A DNA stretch of 64,000 nt from Viridibacillus sp050279675 (GCF_050279675.1 NZ_JBNNUK010000006.1:142078-206077), one strand, 5' to 3'. Positions 34,493 through 44,038 are shown, counted from the first letter of the stretch. The notes: a model not told the origin generated them from the letters alone. Made by a program: numbers and translations.

Positions 34493-34708
34493 CTAATTTT
34501 GCTCTTCTGTTACTGGATTAGCAGGAATTAATATTTTCTTTAACTTTTTTTCAAACTCTCTTCGTGGAATCATTACGCTATGCTGACAACCTTCGCATTT
34601 AATACGAATATCTGCACCCATTCGGATAATTTTCCACTCGTTTGTTCCACAAGGATGTTGTTTTTTCATTTCTACAACGTCGCCTAGCTCAAACTTTTTT
34701 GCTTCCAT
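34493..34708 (-). CDS. DUF951 family protein
   Basis: 71 residues when started at the third ATG of an ATGATGATG run (34708), which best fits the GGAG ribosome site. It reads KKFELGDVVEMKKQHPCGTN, then IIRMGADIRIKCEGCQHSVM and IPRREFEKK. A Cys-containing, SH3-like small basic fold is likely; DUF951 is unstudied. It lies between ychF and the MscS-type gene, as in other Bacilli, and overlaps or abuts the end of the latter. Confidence 0.9.
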   Translation of the reverse strand: MEAKKFELGDVVEMKKQHPCGTNEWKIIRMGADIRIKCEGCQHSVMIPRREFEKKLKKILIPANPVTEEQN

Positions 34709-34710
34709 CA

Positions 34711-35598
34711 TCATTCTCCTTCTTCGTTAAATGTTTGATTATTATCTCTTTCATAAACCATCATTTTTGGATAAGGAATTTCGATACGATTTCGATCAAA
34801 AATTTCTTTTACATCACGACGAACCATACGTGATATTGCAAAATGTTGCATTGGTAACGTCTCCACTGAAATACGAAGGGAAACTTCTGCACCTACGACA
34901 TTTTGTACACCTAATAATGTAGGAGGCGCAGTTATTTCTTCATGTTTTTTTGGTAGTTCTTTAAGATATTCCTCTATTAAGCGCTCTGCTTTAGCTATAT
35001 CTGAACTATAAGCAACACTTACATCGATAATAGCAATTGAGTTATTTATAGAATAATTTACAACATCAGTAATTGAACCATTTGGAACAATATTAATCTC
35101 ACCTGAAGCACCTTTAATTTTAGTTGTACGTAGCCCAATTTCGAGTACAGTACCTTCTACTGAAGTGATTTTAATATAGTCACCAACACCAAACTGATCT
35201 TCAAAAATAATGAAAAATCCAGTGATAACATCTTTCACTAAGCTTTGTGCACCAAACCCGACTGCTAAACCCACGATTCCAGCACCTGCTAAAAGGCCTT
35301 TAATATCTATATTTACAGCTGATAATATCGCTAAAATCGCAGAAAAATAAACTACATATGAAACAATACTTTGTACCAGTCTCAAAATAGTCTGATAGCG
35401 TCTTTCAGATGCGGGTTGTAACGGAGCTGGCGCTTTCAGACGGATTTCAAAGCCTTTACGAATAGCTATTTTAGCTACACGTACAACGACCATTGATAGT
35501 ATCGTGATTGCTGTAATTTTTATTGTTACCTTACCAAGACCTATCCACATTTCTTCTCTAGTCAAAACTGCCATAAAGTTGTTATACATTTTTTCCAA
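34711..35598 (-). CDS. Small-conductance mechanosensitive channel, MscS family
   Basis: 295 residues. Three hydrophobic segments (about 20-40, 65-90, 95-125) lead to the pore-lining and beta-domain signature IVGLAVGFGAQSLVKDVITG and IIFEDQFGVGDYIKI. A cytoplasmic vestibule domain follows (about 180-280). The channel opens under membrane tension to release solutes on osmotic down-shock. It is followed without gap by DUF951. Confidence 0.93.
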   Translation of the reverse strand: MEKMYNNFMAVLTREEMWIGLGKVTIKITAITILSMVVVRVAKIAIRKGFEIRLKAPAPLQPASERRYQTILRLVQSIVSYVVYFSAILAILSAVNIDIKGLLAGAGIVGLAVGFGAQSLVKDVITGFFIIFEDQFGVGDYIKITSVEGTVLEIGLRTTKIKGASGEINIVPNGSITDVVNYSINNSIAIIDVSVAYSSDIAKAERLIEEYLKELPKKHEEITAPPTLLGVQNVVGAEVSLRISVETLPMQHFAISRMVRRDVKEIFDRNRIEIPYPKMMVYERDNNQTFNEEGE

Positions 35599-35614
35599 TT
35601 TCGATGCTCCTCTT

Positions 35615-35644
35615 GCATAAAAAATTCTCGTTATGCGTATAATG
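35615..35644 (+). promoter_or_regulatory. Sigma-F/G-type promoter of yyaC
   Basis: GCATA (35615-35619), 15-base spacer, GCGTATAATG (35635-35644). This resembles the forespore sigma-factor pattern (GYATA, then GGnnAnAnTR). The gene that follows is a known sporulation family. Confidence 0.55.
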
Positions 35645-35669
35645 CTGAAAAAAGAAAGAGAGATTCTGG

Positions 35670-36278
35670 ATGCTTATAACTTCGAATCAACCATTTTCAC
35701 ATGTTCTTCATTATAAAGAATCAGGTGCCATTTGGAGGTTGAGCTCTTTCCTTTTAGAGCATATACCATTTCATCACGAAAATCTTGTATTTTGCTGTAT
35801 TGGAACCGATCGCTCTACTGGAGATTCACTTGGACCATTAGCCGGCAGTTTTTTAAATCAGTATGTTTCATTTCCTTATGAAATTATAGGTACCTTAGAA
35901 AAACCCCTTCATGCACTGAATCTAACGGATACAGTTGATAATTTATCTACCCATGAAATAAAGCCGTTTGTAGTTGCTATTGATGCTTGTCTTGGTTCAC
36001 AGCAGCGCATTGGGGAAATTATTGTTCATGAGGGACCTTTACTGCCTGGCAAAGCTGTGAAGAAGGAGCTTCCCCCTATTGGCGATATGTCTATAAAAGG
36101 CATAGTCAATATTGGAGGATTTATGGAGCATGCAGTTTTACAAAACACTCGTCTACATGTAACTTACGAAATGAGCCAACAAATTTCGCGCGCTCTATTT
36201 TTAGCTTGGAGCCGTTATTCATTAAAAAAGGTACATGAACATAACCGCGATGGCCACAACGAATATTCCCGGAAGTAA
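35670..36278 (+). CDS. yyaC: Spore protease YyaC
   Basis: 202 residues with VFCCIGTDRSTGDSLGPLAG, IDACLGSQQRIGEIIVHEGP and KELPPIGDMSIKGIVNIGGF, the core of the YyaC family, which shares a fold with GPR-type germination proteases. It is expected in the forespore of sporulating cells. It is divergent from the MscS-type gene with a sigma-F/G-like promoter between. Its last 57 bases overlap the 3' end of the DUF554 gene on the opposite strand. Confidence 0.92.
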   Translation: MLITSNQPFSHVLHYKESGAIWRLSSFLLEHIPFHHENLVFCCIGTDRSTGDSLGPLAGSFLNQYVSFPYEIIGTLEKPLHALNLTDTVDNLSTHEIKPFVVAIDACLGSQQRIGEIIVHEGPLLPGKAVKKELPPIGDMSIKGIVNIGGFMEHAVLQNTRLHVTYEMSQQISRALFLAWSRYSLKKVHEHNRDGHNEYSRK

Positions 36279-36926
36279 GTTTGCCACGCGGATTTTTGTT
36301 AAGCCTACTAAATTAAGGCCTATTGCGAGAATCATAACTCCACCTGTTGCGGTCATTTCTTGAATGAACATTTGTAGTGCAGCATCAGGTATGAATCGAC
36401 TAATTTGTCCTGCAAAAACAGCAATAATACCTTGATACAAAAATACAGGAACAGCAGATAACATAACTCCTATCCCTAGTGTTGAAGCTAAAATTACTGC
36501 TGTAAAACCATCAATAATACCTTTTGTTATTAAAACAGAATGATCATTTCGTAGGCCGCTATCCAACGCACCTATAATAGCCATTGAACCGATAACAAAG
36601 ATAAGAGTAGCATTAACAAAGCCTTGTGAAAGATTTCCATCTTTAGCCTTGTTTCCTAATTTCTTTTCCATAAACTGACCTAGACGGTTTAATTGCTTAT
36701 CTAGATCCATCCATTCTCCTAGTATCGCACCAAACACAAGGCTAACAATGATGATGATAAAATTCTCGCTCTGTATGCCCATTTGAATGCCCAATACTGC
36801 AACTGCCAGACCTATAATGCTCATCACTGTCTCTTTTGTATTATCGGGTATCGATTGTAACAATCTACCAATTATTGTACCGATTACAATTAACAATGCG
36901 TTTATTGCTGTACCTAATAGAACCAA
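36222..36926 (-). CDS. DUF554 membrane protein (YdfK/YqgA family)
   Basis: 234 residues from a TTG at 36926 (LVLLGTAINALLIVIGTIIG) with GAGAGGAG 5 bases upstream; the frame opens five codons earlier. Seven hydrophobic segments, with LGIQMGIQSENFIIIIVSLV, DSGLRNDHSVLITKGIIDGF and the C-terminal GGVMILAIGLNLVGLTKIRV, fit DUF554, a possible transporter of unknown substrate. Overlaps yyaC tail to tail and sits next to spo0J (12 bases apart). Confidence 0.9.
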   Translation of the reverse strand: MVLLGTAINALLIVIGTIIGRLLQSIPDNTKETVMSIIGLAVAVLGIQMGIQSENFIIIIVSLVFGAILGEWMDLDKQLNRLGQFMEKKLGNKAKDGNLSQGFVNATLIFVIGSMAIIGALDSGLRNDHSVLITKGIIDGFTAVILASTLGIGVMLSAVPVFLYQGIIAVFAGQISRFIPDAALQMFIQEMTATGGVMILAIGLNLVGLTKIRVANLLPGIFVVAIAVMFMYLF

Positions 36927-36937
36927 GTGAACTCCTC

Positions 36938-37777
36938 TCAATCTTCGAGTAATTCTAATATACGTTCTAAATCATCAGCAGAGAAAAATTCAATTTCAAT
37001 TTTCCCTTTGTTTTTTGATTCCTTAATTGTCACGTTCGTACCAAAATAATCTCGTAACTGTGACTCTTTTTCGGCAATAAAAATATCTTTTTTCACTTTC
37101 TTCTTTGTTTCACGTGAAACATTGTCATTCATAGATTGTACTAATGCCTCTAACTGTCGAACGTTTAAATGCTGGGTTAGCACTTTTTCAGTTACTTGTG
37201 ATATTAATTTTCTTCTTTTCAATCCTAGCAATGCACGACCGTGTCCCATTGTGATTTTGCCTTCTGACAAAAGAGTTCGGACATCTTCCGGTAACGCTAA
37301 CAATCGGATATGATTCGCGATATGTGGACGACTTTTCCCTAAACGTGATGCTAGCTGCTCCTGAGTTAAGTTTAAATTATCCATTAGATTTGTATAAGCT
37401 TCTGCTTCTTCAATTGGCGTTAAGTCCTCACGCTGTAAATTTTCAAGAATGGCAAACTCCATCATCTGTTGATCATCCATTTCTCGAACAACAACTGGAA
37501 TTTCAGTTAACCCTGCAAGTTTAGAAGCTCTAAATCTTCTTTCACCTACGACAATTTCATAAAAATTTACTCGTTTTCGAGCAATTATCGGCTGTAATAC
37601 TCCATGTTCTTTAATGGATAACGCCAATTCCTCGATTGCGGACTCATCAAAAATCTTCCGAGGCTGATATGGATTTGCACGTAAATCTGTTAATGCCAAA
37701 TGCTCTACTGTTTCATTAGTCGATAAAGATTCACCTGGGAATAATGCGTTAATTCCCTTTCCTAGACCTTTAGCCAT
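36938..37777 (-). CDS. spo0J: Chromosome partitioning protein ParB/Spo0J
   Basis: 279 residues. ParB/sulfiredoxin-like CTP-binding domain (about 20-110; LRANPYQPRKIFDESAIEEL, GERRFRASKLAGLTEIPVVV, ENLQREDLTPIEEA), a helix-turn-helix (QEQLASRLGKSRPHIANHIR) and a C-terminal dimerisation segment. It loads on parS as a sliding clamp, recruits SMC at the origin and, with Soj, controls DnaA. A perfect parS lies inside the gene (37107-37122). It overlaps soj by 8 bases. Confidence 0.97.
   Translation of the reverse strand: MAKGLGKGINALFPGESLSTNETVEHLALTDLRANPYQPRKIFDESAIEELALSIKEHGVLQPIIARKRVNFYEIVVGERRFRASKLAGLTEIPVVVREMDDQQMMEFAILENLQREDLTPIEEAEAYTNLMDNLNLTQEQLASRLGKSRPHIANHIRLLALPEDVRTLLSEGKITMGHGRALLGLKRRKLISQVTEKVLTQHLNVRQLEALVQSMNDNVSRETKKKVKKDIFIAEKESQLRDYFGTNVTIKESKNKGKIEIEFFSADDLERILELLED
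37107..37122. promoter_or_regulatory. parS: parS centromere site inside spo0J
   Basis: TGTTTCACGTGAAACA, a perfect 16-base palindrome matching the bacterial parS consensus. B. subtilis also carries a parS within spo0J. Confidence 0.93.
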
Positions 37778-38531
37778 TTTTAATCACTTCCCTTGCAAGC
37801 TCTAAATATCCCTCTGCCCCACGCGATTTTGCATCATATACAATAATCGGTTCCCCGTGACTTGGCGCTTCACTTAAACGGACGTTCCGTGGAATAACTG
37901 TTTTAAACACTTTATCTTGGAAATACTTTTTCACTTCTTCAATTACTTGAAGACCCAAATTAGTACGTGCGTCGAGCATTGTTAATAAAACACCCTCAAT
38001 TGTTAGCTGATGATTTAAATGCTTCTGTACTAATCGTACAGTTGATAATAGCTGACTTAATCCTTCTAAAGCGTAGTATTCACATTGTACAGGAATCAGA
38101 ATTGAATCAGATGCTGTTAATGAATTAATTGTTAATAAACCAAGAGATGGAGGACAGTCAATTACGATGTAATCATAGTCGTTTTTTATATCTTCAATTG
38201 CATGTTTTAACCGTACTTCTCTTGAGATTGTTGATACTAGTTCTATTTCAGCTCCAGCTAACGCAATTGTAGCAGGTACTATATATAAATTTTTTACTTT
38301 TGTTTCTCGAATGACATCTTTAATTGGTTCGTCATCAATTAGCACATCATAAATACATTTATGTACTTCACCTTTGTTAACCCCAACTCCACTCGTTGCA
38401 TTTCCTTGAGGGTCTGTATCAATCATTAATACTTTTTTACCTAAATGGGCGAGGCAAGCGCTAAGATTAACTGATGTTGTAGTTTTTCCTACGCCGCCTT
38501 TCTGGTTAGCGATTGCAATTGTTTTACCCAC
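37770..38531 (-). CDS. soj: ParA-type ATPase Soj
   Basis: 253 residues: deviant Walker A KGGVGKTTTSVNLSACLA, LMIDTDPQGNATSG, Walker B YIVIDCPPSLGLLTI. It is an ATP-dependent DNA-binding switch that works with Spo0J in origin segregation and regulates DnaA activity. The soj and spo0J frames overlap by 8 bases. Confidence 0.97.
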   Translation of the reverse strand: MGKTIAIANQKGGVGKTTTSVNLSACLAHLGKKVLMIDTDPQGNATSGVGVNKGEVHKCIYDVLIDDEPIKDVIRETKVKNLYIVPATIALAGAEIELVSTISREVRLKHAIEDIKNDYDYIVIDCPPSLGLLTINSLTASDSILIPVQCEYYALEGLSQLLSTVRLVQKHLNHQLTIEGVLLTMLDARTNLGLQVIEEVKKYFQDKVFKTVIPRNVRLSEAPSHGEPIIVYDAKSRGAEGYLELAREVIKNG

Positions 38532-38657
38532 ATGTGCACCTGCTTTCCAAAATCAATTTTATAAAAATAGGCAATATTAAATTAATTTGAATACCTAATT
38601 TTCATTCTATCAAAAAAATGTACAATAGGCTCTTATTATAAAAGAAAAATATATAAA

Positions 38658-38689
38658 AAACTCTTGTCCACAATACTAGACAAGAGTTT
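38658..38689 (-). terminator. Terminator of noc
   Basis: AAACTCTTGTC (38658-38668) pairs with GACAAGAGTTT (38679-38689). It lies 13 bases past the noc stop. Confidence 0.85.
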
Positions 38690-38702
38690 AAAATAGATGA
38701 AA

Positions 38703-39563
38703 TTATGATTTCTTTTTCGGTATCTTCACAGTGATTTGATAAAACTCATCATGTTCTTCTTCTTCGGCTTCTACATTAATACCTGTTTTTGTGACCATCG
38801 TAAGTGATTGTCGAATCGTATTTAATGCGATTCGAATGTCTTTACTAATTGCTTTACGGGTTGGCTTGTTTTTCTTTGGCTTCTCAGCAGGATTTAGTAT
38901 TTCATCAATTCTTTGCTCTAACTGTCGTACATTATAATCATTGTCGATTATTTCTTGTAACAACGCTAATTGCAATTCCTTGTCTTTGACAGGTACCAAA
39001 GCACGTGCATGACGTTCTGAAATTTCCCTTTTTAAAATAGCCATTTGGATTTCTTCAGGTAGCTTTAATAAGCGGATTTTATTAGCTATTGTTGACTGAC
39101 CTTTACCAAGCCTCTGGGCAAGTGCTTCTTGTGTTAAACCATGAAGTTCTAATAATTTTAGGTAAGCCTGTGCTTCCTCAATTGATGTAAGTTCTTCACG
39201 TTGTAAGTTTTCAATTAATGCCACTGAAGCTGTTTCTTTGTCGTTCATTTCACGAACGATTGCGGGCACTTCTGTCCACTCTAGCATTTTCATCGCGCGA
39301 TAACGACGCTCACCTGCAATTATTTCGTAATGACCTTCTTCCATTTTTCGAACGACGATTGGTTGTATTACACCGTGTGTACGGATTGTTCGTGCAAGCT
39401 CTTCAATCTTCGAATCATCGAAAATTGTACGTGGCTGATAACGATTCGGCTGGATCTCATCAATAAGGAGTTTGACAACCGATTCCGCACTTTCTACCTC
39501 ATTTTTCGAGTCGTGTTCTACTTTCTCACCACTTCCAAAAAAACGTGAAAAAGTACTTTTCAT
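38703..39563 (-). CDS. noc: Nucleoid occlusion protein Noc
   Basis: 286 residues of the ParB fold: IQPNRYQPRTIFDDSKIEEL, GERRYRAMKMLEWTEVPAIV, HTH TQEALAQRLGKGQSTIANKI. The N-terminus MKSTFSRFFGSGEK forms a short amphipathic helix, which in Noc binds the membrane. Noc prevents division over the nucleoid. Gene order rsmG-noc-soj-spo0J identifies it as Noc rather than a second Spo0J. Confidence 0.95.
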   Translation of the reverse strand: MKSTFSRFFGSGEKVEHDSKNEVESAESVVKLLIDEIQPNRYQPRTIFDDSKIEELARTIRTHGVIQPIVVRKMEEGHYEIIAGERRYRAMKMLEWTEVPAIVREMNDKETASVALIENLQREELTSIEEAQAYLKLLELHGLTQEALAQRLGKGQSTIANKIRLLKLPEEIQMAILKREISERHARALVPVKDKELQLALLQEIIDNDYNVRQLEQRIDEILNPAEKPKKNKPTRKAISKDIRIALNTIRQSLTMVTKTGINVEAEEEEHDEFYQITVKIPKKKS

Positions 39564-39736
39564 CCCTTGGCACCACCTTTAACGATATTTCCAAGCATTC
39601 TCCATCTAATATCATAGGTAAAAGCCCGTTAGAAGGTGGAGAGAACTATATATATTTTGACTATCATTGTGCAATAAGTAAATTTTATACATATTAGTAT
39701 AATTAATTTTGATAAAAAACGTAAGAACCCCTTTTA

Positions 39737-39752
39737 TGTTTCACGTGGAACG
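39737..39752. promoter_or_regulatory. parS: parS-like site between noc and rsmG
   Basis: TGTTTCACGTGGAACG differs from the consensus form TGTTTCACGTGGAACA only at the last base. It lies just past the rsmG stop. Confidence 0.8.
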
Positions 39753-39758
39753 AAACAT

Positions 39759-40475
39759 TTATTGGATTGGCGATTTATTTGGTACGCCTGGCTTACGTGG
39801 ATATTTTTTCGGTGTATTTTTTGTTTTATTAAAAATAAAAATAGAACGCTCACTATCTTCGATTGGTAATAAGAATGAATAGCTATCTATTAATTTAGCA
39901 CCTAGTACTGTTAATGCTTTTTTTGCATCCTTCATCTCTTCATCACCACTTGCTGCTTTCATCGCAACAAAATGGCCGTTTGTTTTCACAAGCGGTATAC
40001 ATAACTCAGAAAGTACTGATAATCTAGCGACTGCGCGAGCTGTCACAAGATCAAATTGTTCTCTATATTTCGGATTTTGACCAAAATCCTCTGCACGTGA
40101 ATGAACAAATTCCACATGATCTAAATGTAGCTGTTCACTTAAATGTGTTAAAAATTGAATACGTTTATTTAATGAATCTACAATTGTCACCTTTAAATGT
40201 GGGAAACAGATTTTAATTGGAATACTAGGAAAACCAGCACCTGCTCCTACATCACATATAGATTGTACTTTATTGAAATCCATATAAAAAGTAGCACTAA
40301 TAGAGTCGTAGAAATGCTTTAAATAGACAGATGGCTGGTCAGTAATTGCAGTTAAGTTCATTTTCTCATTCCATTCAACTAATAGTTCAAAATAAGTATG
40401 AAATTGTTTTAACTGTCCCTCTGATAACTCAATTCCTTGTTCTTTTAAAGCCTGCACAAACTGTTCTTCGTTCAT
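39759..40475 (-). CDS. rsmG: 16S rRNA m7G527 methyltransferase RsmG
   Basis: 238 residues: SAM-binding VCDVGAGAGFPSIPIKICFP, ARAVARLSVLSELCIPLVK, with WNEKMNLTAI near the N-terminus. It methylates G527 of 16S rRNA; loss gives low-level streptomycin resistance. The C-terminus is basic (NTPKKYPRKPGVPNKSPI). It lies 42 bases downstream of mnmG on the minus strand. Confidence 0.96.
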   Translation of the reverse strand: MNEEQFVQALKEQGIELSEGQLKQFHTYFELLVEWNEKMNLTAITDQPSVYLKHFYDSISATFYMDFNKVQSICDVGAGAGFPSIPIKICFPHLKVTIVDSLNKRIQFLTHLSEQLHLDHVEFVHSRAEDFGQNPKYREQFDLVTARAVARLSVLSELCIPLVKTNGHFVAMKAASGDEEMKDAKKALTVLGAKLIDSYSFLLPIEDSERSIFIFNKTKNTPKKYPRKPGVPNKSPIQ

Positions 40476-40517
40476 GATTTTCCCCTTCCATGTAGTGCCA
40501 CCGTTGGTTTTGTCGTA

Positions 40518-42416
40518 TTATTCGTTGCTTGCTAATTTCGCTATTCTACCTTGTTCAATATACACTAGTAAAATTGAAATGTCAGCAGGGTTTACACCTG
40601 AGATACGTGATGCCTGTGCAACAGATAGTGGTCTTACTTGTTTTAATTTTTGTTTTGCTTCAGTTGCAATCCCTGAAATTGCTTCATAATCAATGTTCTC
40701 TGGAATTTTTTTGTTTTCCATTTTTTTAAGCTTATCTACTTGTTGAAGTGCTTTTTCAATATAGCCTTCATATTTTACCTGAATTTCAATTTGCTCTTTT
40801 TCCTCTGTTGATAACTCGACAGGTGACTCAGTTAATGTTGACAATAATTCATACATCATTTCTGGTCGTTTTAATAGATCAGCTGCACGGATACCATCTT
40901 TTAATTCACTACTACCTAAATCACGTAATAAGCCTTGTGTTTTAGCATCTGGTTTTAAAATTGTATCACGAAGACGTTTAATTTCATTGTCTACTTTTTG
41001 ACGTTTTCTATCAAATTTATCATAACGTTCTTGGGAAATTAAACCTGCTTCATAAGCTCGTTCAGATAAACGCATATCCGCATTGTCATGACGTAGTAAT
41101 AATCGGTATTCTGCACGAGATGTTAATAGACGGTATGGTTCGTTTGTTCCTTTTGTTACAAGGTCATCGATTAACACACCTATATATGCATCTGCACGTC
41201 CTAGAATCATCTCTTCTTTACCAAGTGCTTTAGCAGCAGCGTTAATACCTGCCATTAGCCCTTGGCCAGCAGCCTCTTCATAACCTGAAGTACCGTTAAT
41301 TTGACCAGCTGTATATAAATTAGCAATGCGTTTAGTTTCTAGCGTTGGCCATAATTGAGTTGGTACAATTGCATCGTATTCGATGGCGTAACCTGCTCTC
41401 ATCATTTCTGCCTTTTCTAGACCTGGCACCGATTCCAACAGTTTACGTTGTACATGCTCTGGCAAGCTTGTTGATAACCCTTGAACATACACTTCACGTG
41501 TATCACGGCCTTCTGGTTCTAAAAATAATTGATGACGAGGCTTATCACTAAAACGAACAACCTTATCTTCAATCGATGGGCAATAACGTGGACCTGTACC
41601 TTTAATCATTCCTGAATACATTGGAGATAAATGAAGATTATCATTAATGATTTCATGTGTTTCTTCACTTGTATATGTCAGCCAACATGGTAATTGATCT
41701 GTAATATATTCAGTTGTTTCATAACTAAACGCACGAGGCTCTGTATCACCAGGCTGAATTTCAGTTTTACTGTAATCAATTGTTTTGCTGTTAACACGTG
41801 GTGGTGTACCTGTTTTAAAGCGTACTAACTCAAAACCAAGTTCTTTTAGATTATCCGCTAATTTAATAGATGGCTGTTGGTTATTTGGCCCACTTGAATA
41901 CTTTAAGTCACCAATAATGATTTCACCACGTAAGAATGTACCCGTTGTAACAATAACTGTTTTTGCATGATAAACAGCACCAACTTGCGTAACGATACCT
42001 TTTACTTCACCATCTTCAACGATTAATTCATCTACCATTGCTTGGTGAATTGTAAGGTTTTCTTCGTCTTCTAGTAATTTTTTCATTTCTCGTTGGTAAA
42101 GTACTTTATCTGCTTGTGCGCGTAGAGCGCGTACTGCTGGACCTTTACCTGTATTTAACATACGCATTTGAATATGTGTTTTATCGATAATTTTACTCAT
42201 CGCACCGCCTAATGCGTCAATTTCGCGTACGACAATCCCTTTAGCCGGACCACCTACTGATGGATTACATGGCATAAAGGCAATCATATCGAGATTGATT
42301 GTTAACATAAGTGTTTTTGCACCCATTCTTGATGCAGCATACGCAGCTTCTACACCTGCATGACCTGCTCCAATTACAATCACATCGAACGTGCCTGCTT
42401 CAAATTTTGTTGGCAT
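40518..42416 (-). CDS. mnmG: tRNA U34 carboxymethylaminomethylation enzyme MnmG
   Basis: 632 residues. FAD-binding FDVIVIGAGHAGVEAAYAAS (about 10-29), CNPSVGGPAKGIVVREIDAL with a conserved cysteine, PRYCPSIEDK, GQINGTSGYEEAAGQGLMAG and the C-terminal helical domain binding MnmE. With MnmE it builds the cmnm5 group on wobble uridine of several tRNAs. It follows mnmE by 28 bases. Confidence 0.97.
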   Translation of the reverse strand: MPTKFEAGTFDVIVIGAGHAGVEAAYAASRMGAKTLMLTINLDMIAFMPCNPSVGGPAKGIVVREIDALGGAMSKIIDKTHIQMRMLNTGKGPAVRALRAQADKVLYQREMKKLLEDEENLTIHQAMVDELIVEDGEVKGIVTQVGAVYHAKTVIVTTGTFLRGEIIIGDLKYSSGPNNQQPSIKLADNLKELGFELVRFKTGTPPRVNSKTIDYSKTEIQPGDTEPRAFSYETTEYITDQLPCWLTYTSEETHEIINDNLHLSPMYSGMIKGTGPRYCPSIEDKVVRFSDKPRHQLFLEPEGRDTREVYVQGLSTSLPEHVQRKLLESVPGLEKAEMMRAGYAIEYDAIVPTQLWPTLETKRIANLYTAGQINGTSGYEEAAGQGLMAGINAAAKALGKEEMILGRADAYIGVLIDDLVTKGTNEPYRLLTSRAEYRLLLRHDNADMRLSERAYEAGLISQERYDKFDRKRQKVDNEIKRLRDTILKPDAKTQGLLRDLGSSELKDGIRAADLLKRPEMMYELLSTLTESPVELSTEEKEQIEIQVKYEGYIEKALQQVDKLKKMENKKIPENIDYEAISGIATEAKQKLKQVRPLSVAQASRISGVNPADISILLVYIEQGRIAKLASNE

Positions 42417-42444
42417 GCTCGTTACTTCCTTTCTATATTTAAGT

Positions 42445-43830
42445 TTATTTCCCTAAACAAAATTGTGAAAATAGCTGATTGATTAGGCTTTCTTGCACGG
42501 TATCTCCAATAATTTCACCAAGAAGTTCCCATGTTCTAGTGACATCGATTTGAATCATATCGACAGGCACACCTGCATGAGCTGCTTCAATAGCATCCTT
42601 GATCGTTGAATGTGCTTGGTGTAATAAAGCGATATGGCGTGCATTTGATACATATGTCATATCTCCAGCTTCTAATGATCCTTCAAAGAATAATGCCGCA
42701 ATTGCTTCCTCAAGCTCTGTGACACCTTCTTCTTTAAGTAAAGATGTTGTCACCACTTTGCGTTTGCCAGCTAATGCTTGTACACGAGCTAAATCAATTT
42801 GTTGTGACAAATCTGTTTTATTAACAACGACTATATAGTCCATATTTTGAATCGTTTCGAAAAGACGCTCATCTTCTTCAGTAAGTTCATCTCCATAGTT
42901 CACAACAAGAAGAATTAAATCTGCTTCTTTCAATACTTGCCTAGAGCGTTCAACACCTATGCGCTCAACTATATCCTCGGTCTCGCGAATACCTGCAGTA
43001 TCTACCAAACGTAATGGAACACCTCTTACATTTACGTACTCTTCTATAATATCACGCGTTGTACCAGCAACGTCTGTAACGATTGCTTTATTTTCTTGTA
43101 CAAGGCTATTTAATAGTGATGATTTGCCGACATTCGGACGACCTAGTATAACAGTTGAAAGGCCCTCACGCAAAATTTTGCCCTGAGAAGATGTTTGTAA
43201 AAGTTTCTCGATTTCCTTCATTACCCAATTAGACTTTTCGAGCATAAGTGGAATTGTCATCTCTTCTACATCGTCATATTCTGGATAATCTATGTTCACT
43301 TCTACTTGCGCTAGAGTTTCTAATAATGCTTGTCTAAGTTCACCTATTAATCTTGATAATTTCCCGTCCATTTGACCAAGCGCAACATTCATCGCACGGT
43401 CTGTTTTTGCACGAATCAGATCCATTACAGCTTCTGCTTGGGATAAATCGATTCGGCCATTTAAGAATGCTCTCTTTGTAAATTCACCAGGCTCAGCTAA
43501 TCGTGCACCATTCTTCAATACTAATTGCAGTACTCGATTCACTGAAACAATTCCACCATGACAGTTAATTTCTACTACATCTTCACGTGTAAATGTTTTT
43601 GGCCCTTTCATCAGTGATAGCATTACTTCCTCTACTACCTCACCCGATTCAGGCTCCTTTAAATGTCCATAATGGATAGTATGTGACGGCTGTGTGGATA
43701 ACTTTTTCCGATTCGGTGCATGAAACACACGATCTGCAATGGCAACAGCATCATCCCCACTCAAACGGACAATGGCAATTGCCCCTTCACCCATTGGCGT
43801 TGAGATAGCCGCAATTGTATCGAACTCCAT
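42445..43830 (-). CDS. mnmE: tRNA modification GTPase MnmE
   Basis: 461 residues. N-terminal folate-binding domain (about 1-118), helical domain, a G domain inserted at about 220-380 (GRPNVGKSSLLNSL, DVAGTTRD, DTAGIRE, NKTD), and the C-terminal catalytic motif CLGK (CxGK). It is a potassium-activated GTPase that partners MnmG. The start has a GGAGG-like site upstream. Promoter-side DnaA boxes lie just beyond the start (43858-43875). Confidence 0.97.
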   Translation of the reverse strand: MEFDTIAAISTPMGEGAIAIVRLSGDDAVAIADRVFHAPNRKKLSTQPSHTIHYGHLKEPESGEVVEEVMLSLMKGPKTFTREDVVEINCHGGIVSVNRVLQLVLKNGARLAEPGEFTKRAFLNGRIDLSQAEAVMDLIRAKTDRAMNVALGQMDGKLSRLIGELRQALLETLAQVEVNIDYPEYDDVEEMTIPLMLEKSNWVMKEIEKLLQTSSQGKILREGLSTVILGRPNVGKSSLLNSLVQENKAIVTDVAGTTRDIIEEYVNVRGVPLRLVDTAGIRETEDIVERIGVERSRQVLKEADLILLVVNYGDELTEEDERLFETIQNMDYIVVVNKTDLSQQIDLARVQALAGKRKVVTTSLLKEEGVTELEEAIAALFFEGSLEAGDMTYVSNARHIALLHQAHSTIKDAIEAAHAGVPVDMIQIDVTRTWELLGEIIGDTVQESLINQLFSQFCLGK

Positions 43831-43857
43831 AGATAATACCTCCTAAAAAATTAAAAA

Positions 43858-43875
43858 TTATCCACATGTGGATAA
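43858..43875. promoter_or_regulatory. Two back-to-back perfect DnaA boxes
   Basis: TTATCCACA (43858-43866) immediately followed by TGTGGATAA (43867-43875), an 18-base palindrome, 28 bases upstream of the mnmE start. A one-mismatch box TGTGGACAA lies near 43936-43944. Confidence 0.75.
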
Positions 43876-43991
43876 CCTAAAAACGAACTAACTCTCTAAC
43901 ATACAATAATAGCATAAAAGCTCGAAAAGTAGAATTGTGGACAACTTTTTTAAAATGTACAGGCGCCTCATTTAATCCCGGCAAGTATTGG

Positions 43992-44038
43992 CATCTTCTC
44001 TAGCGAAAGTATCTTTTCAACTTTCGCCCGAGAAGATG
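43992..44038. repeat. Long stem-loop upstream of mnmE
   Basis: Left arm 43992-44010 (CATCTTCTCTAGCGAAAGT) and right arm 44020-44038 (ACTTTCGCCCGAGAAGATG) match at 17 of 19 positions around a 9-base loop. No T-tract follows on either side, so it is not an ordinary terminator. Confidence 0.7.
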
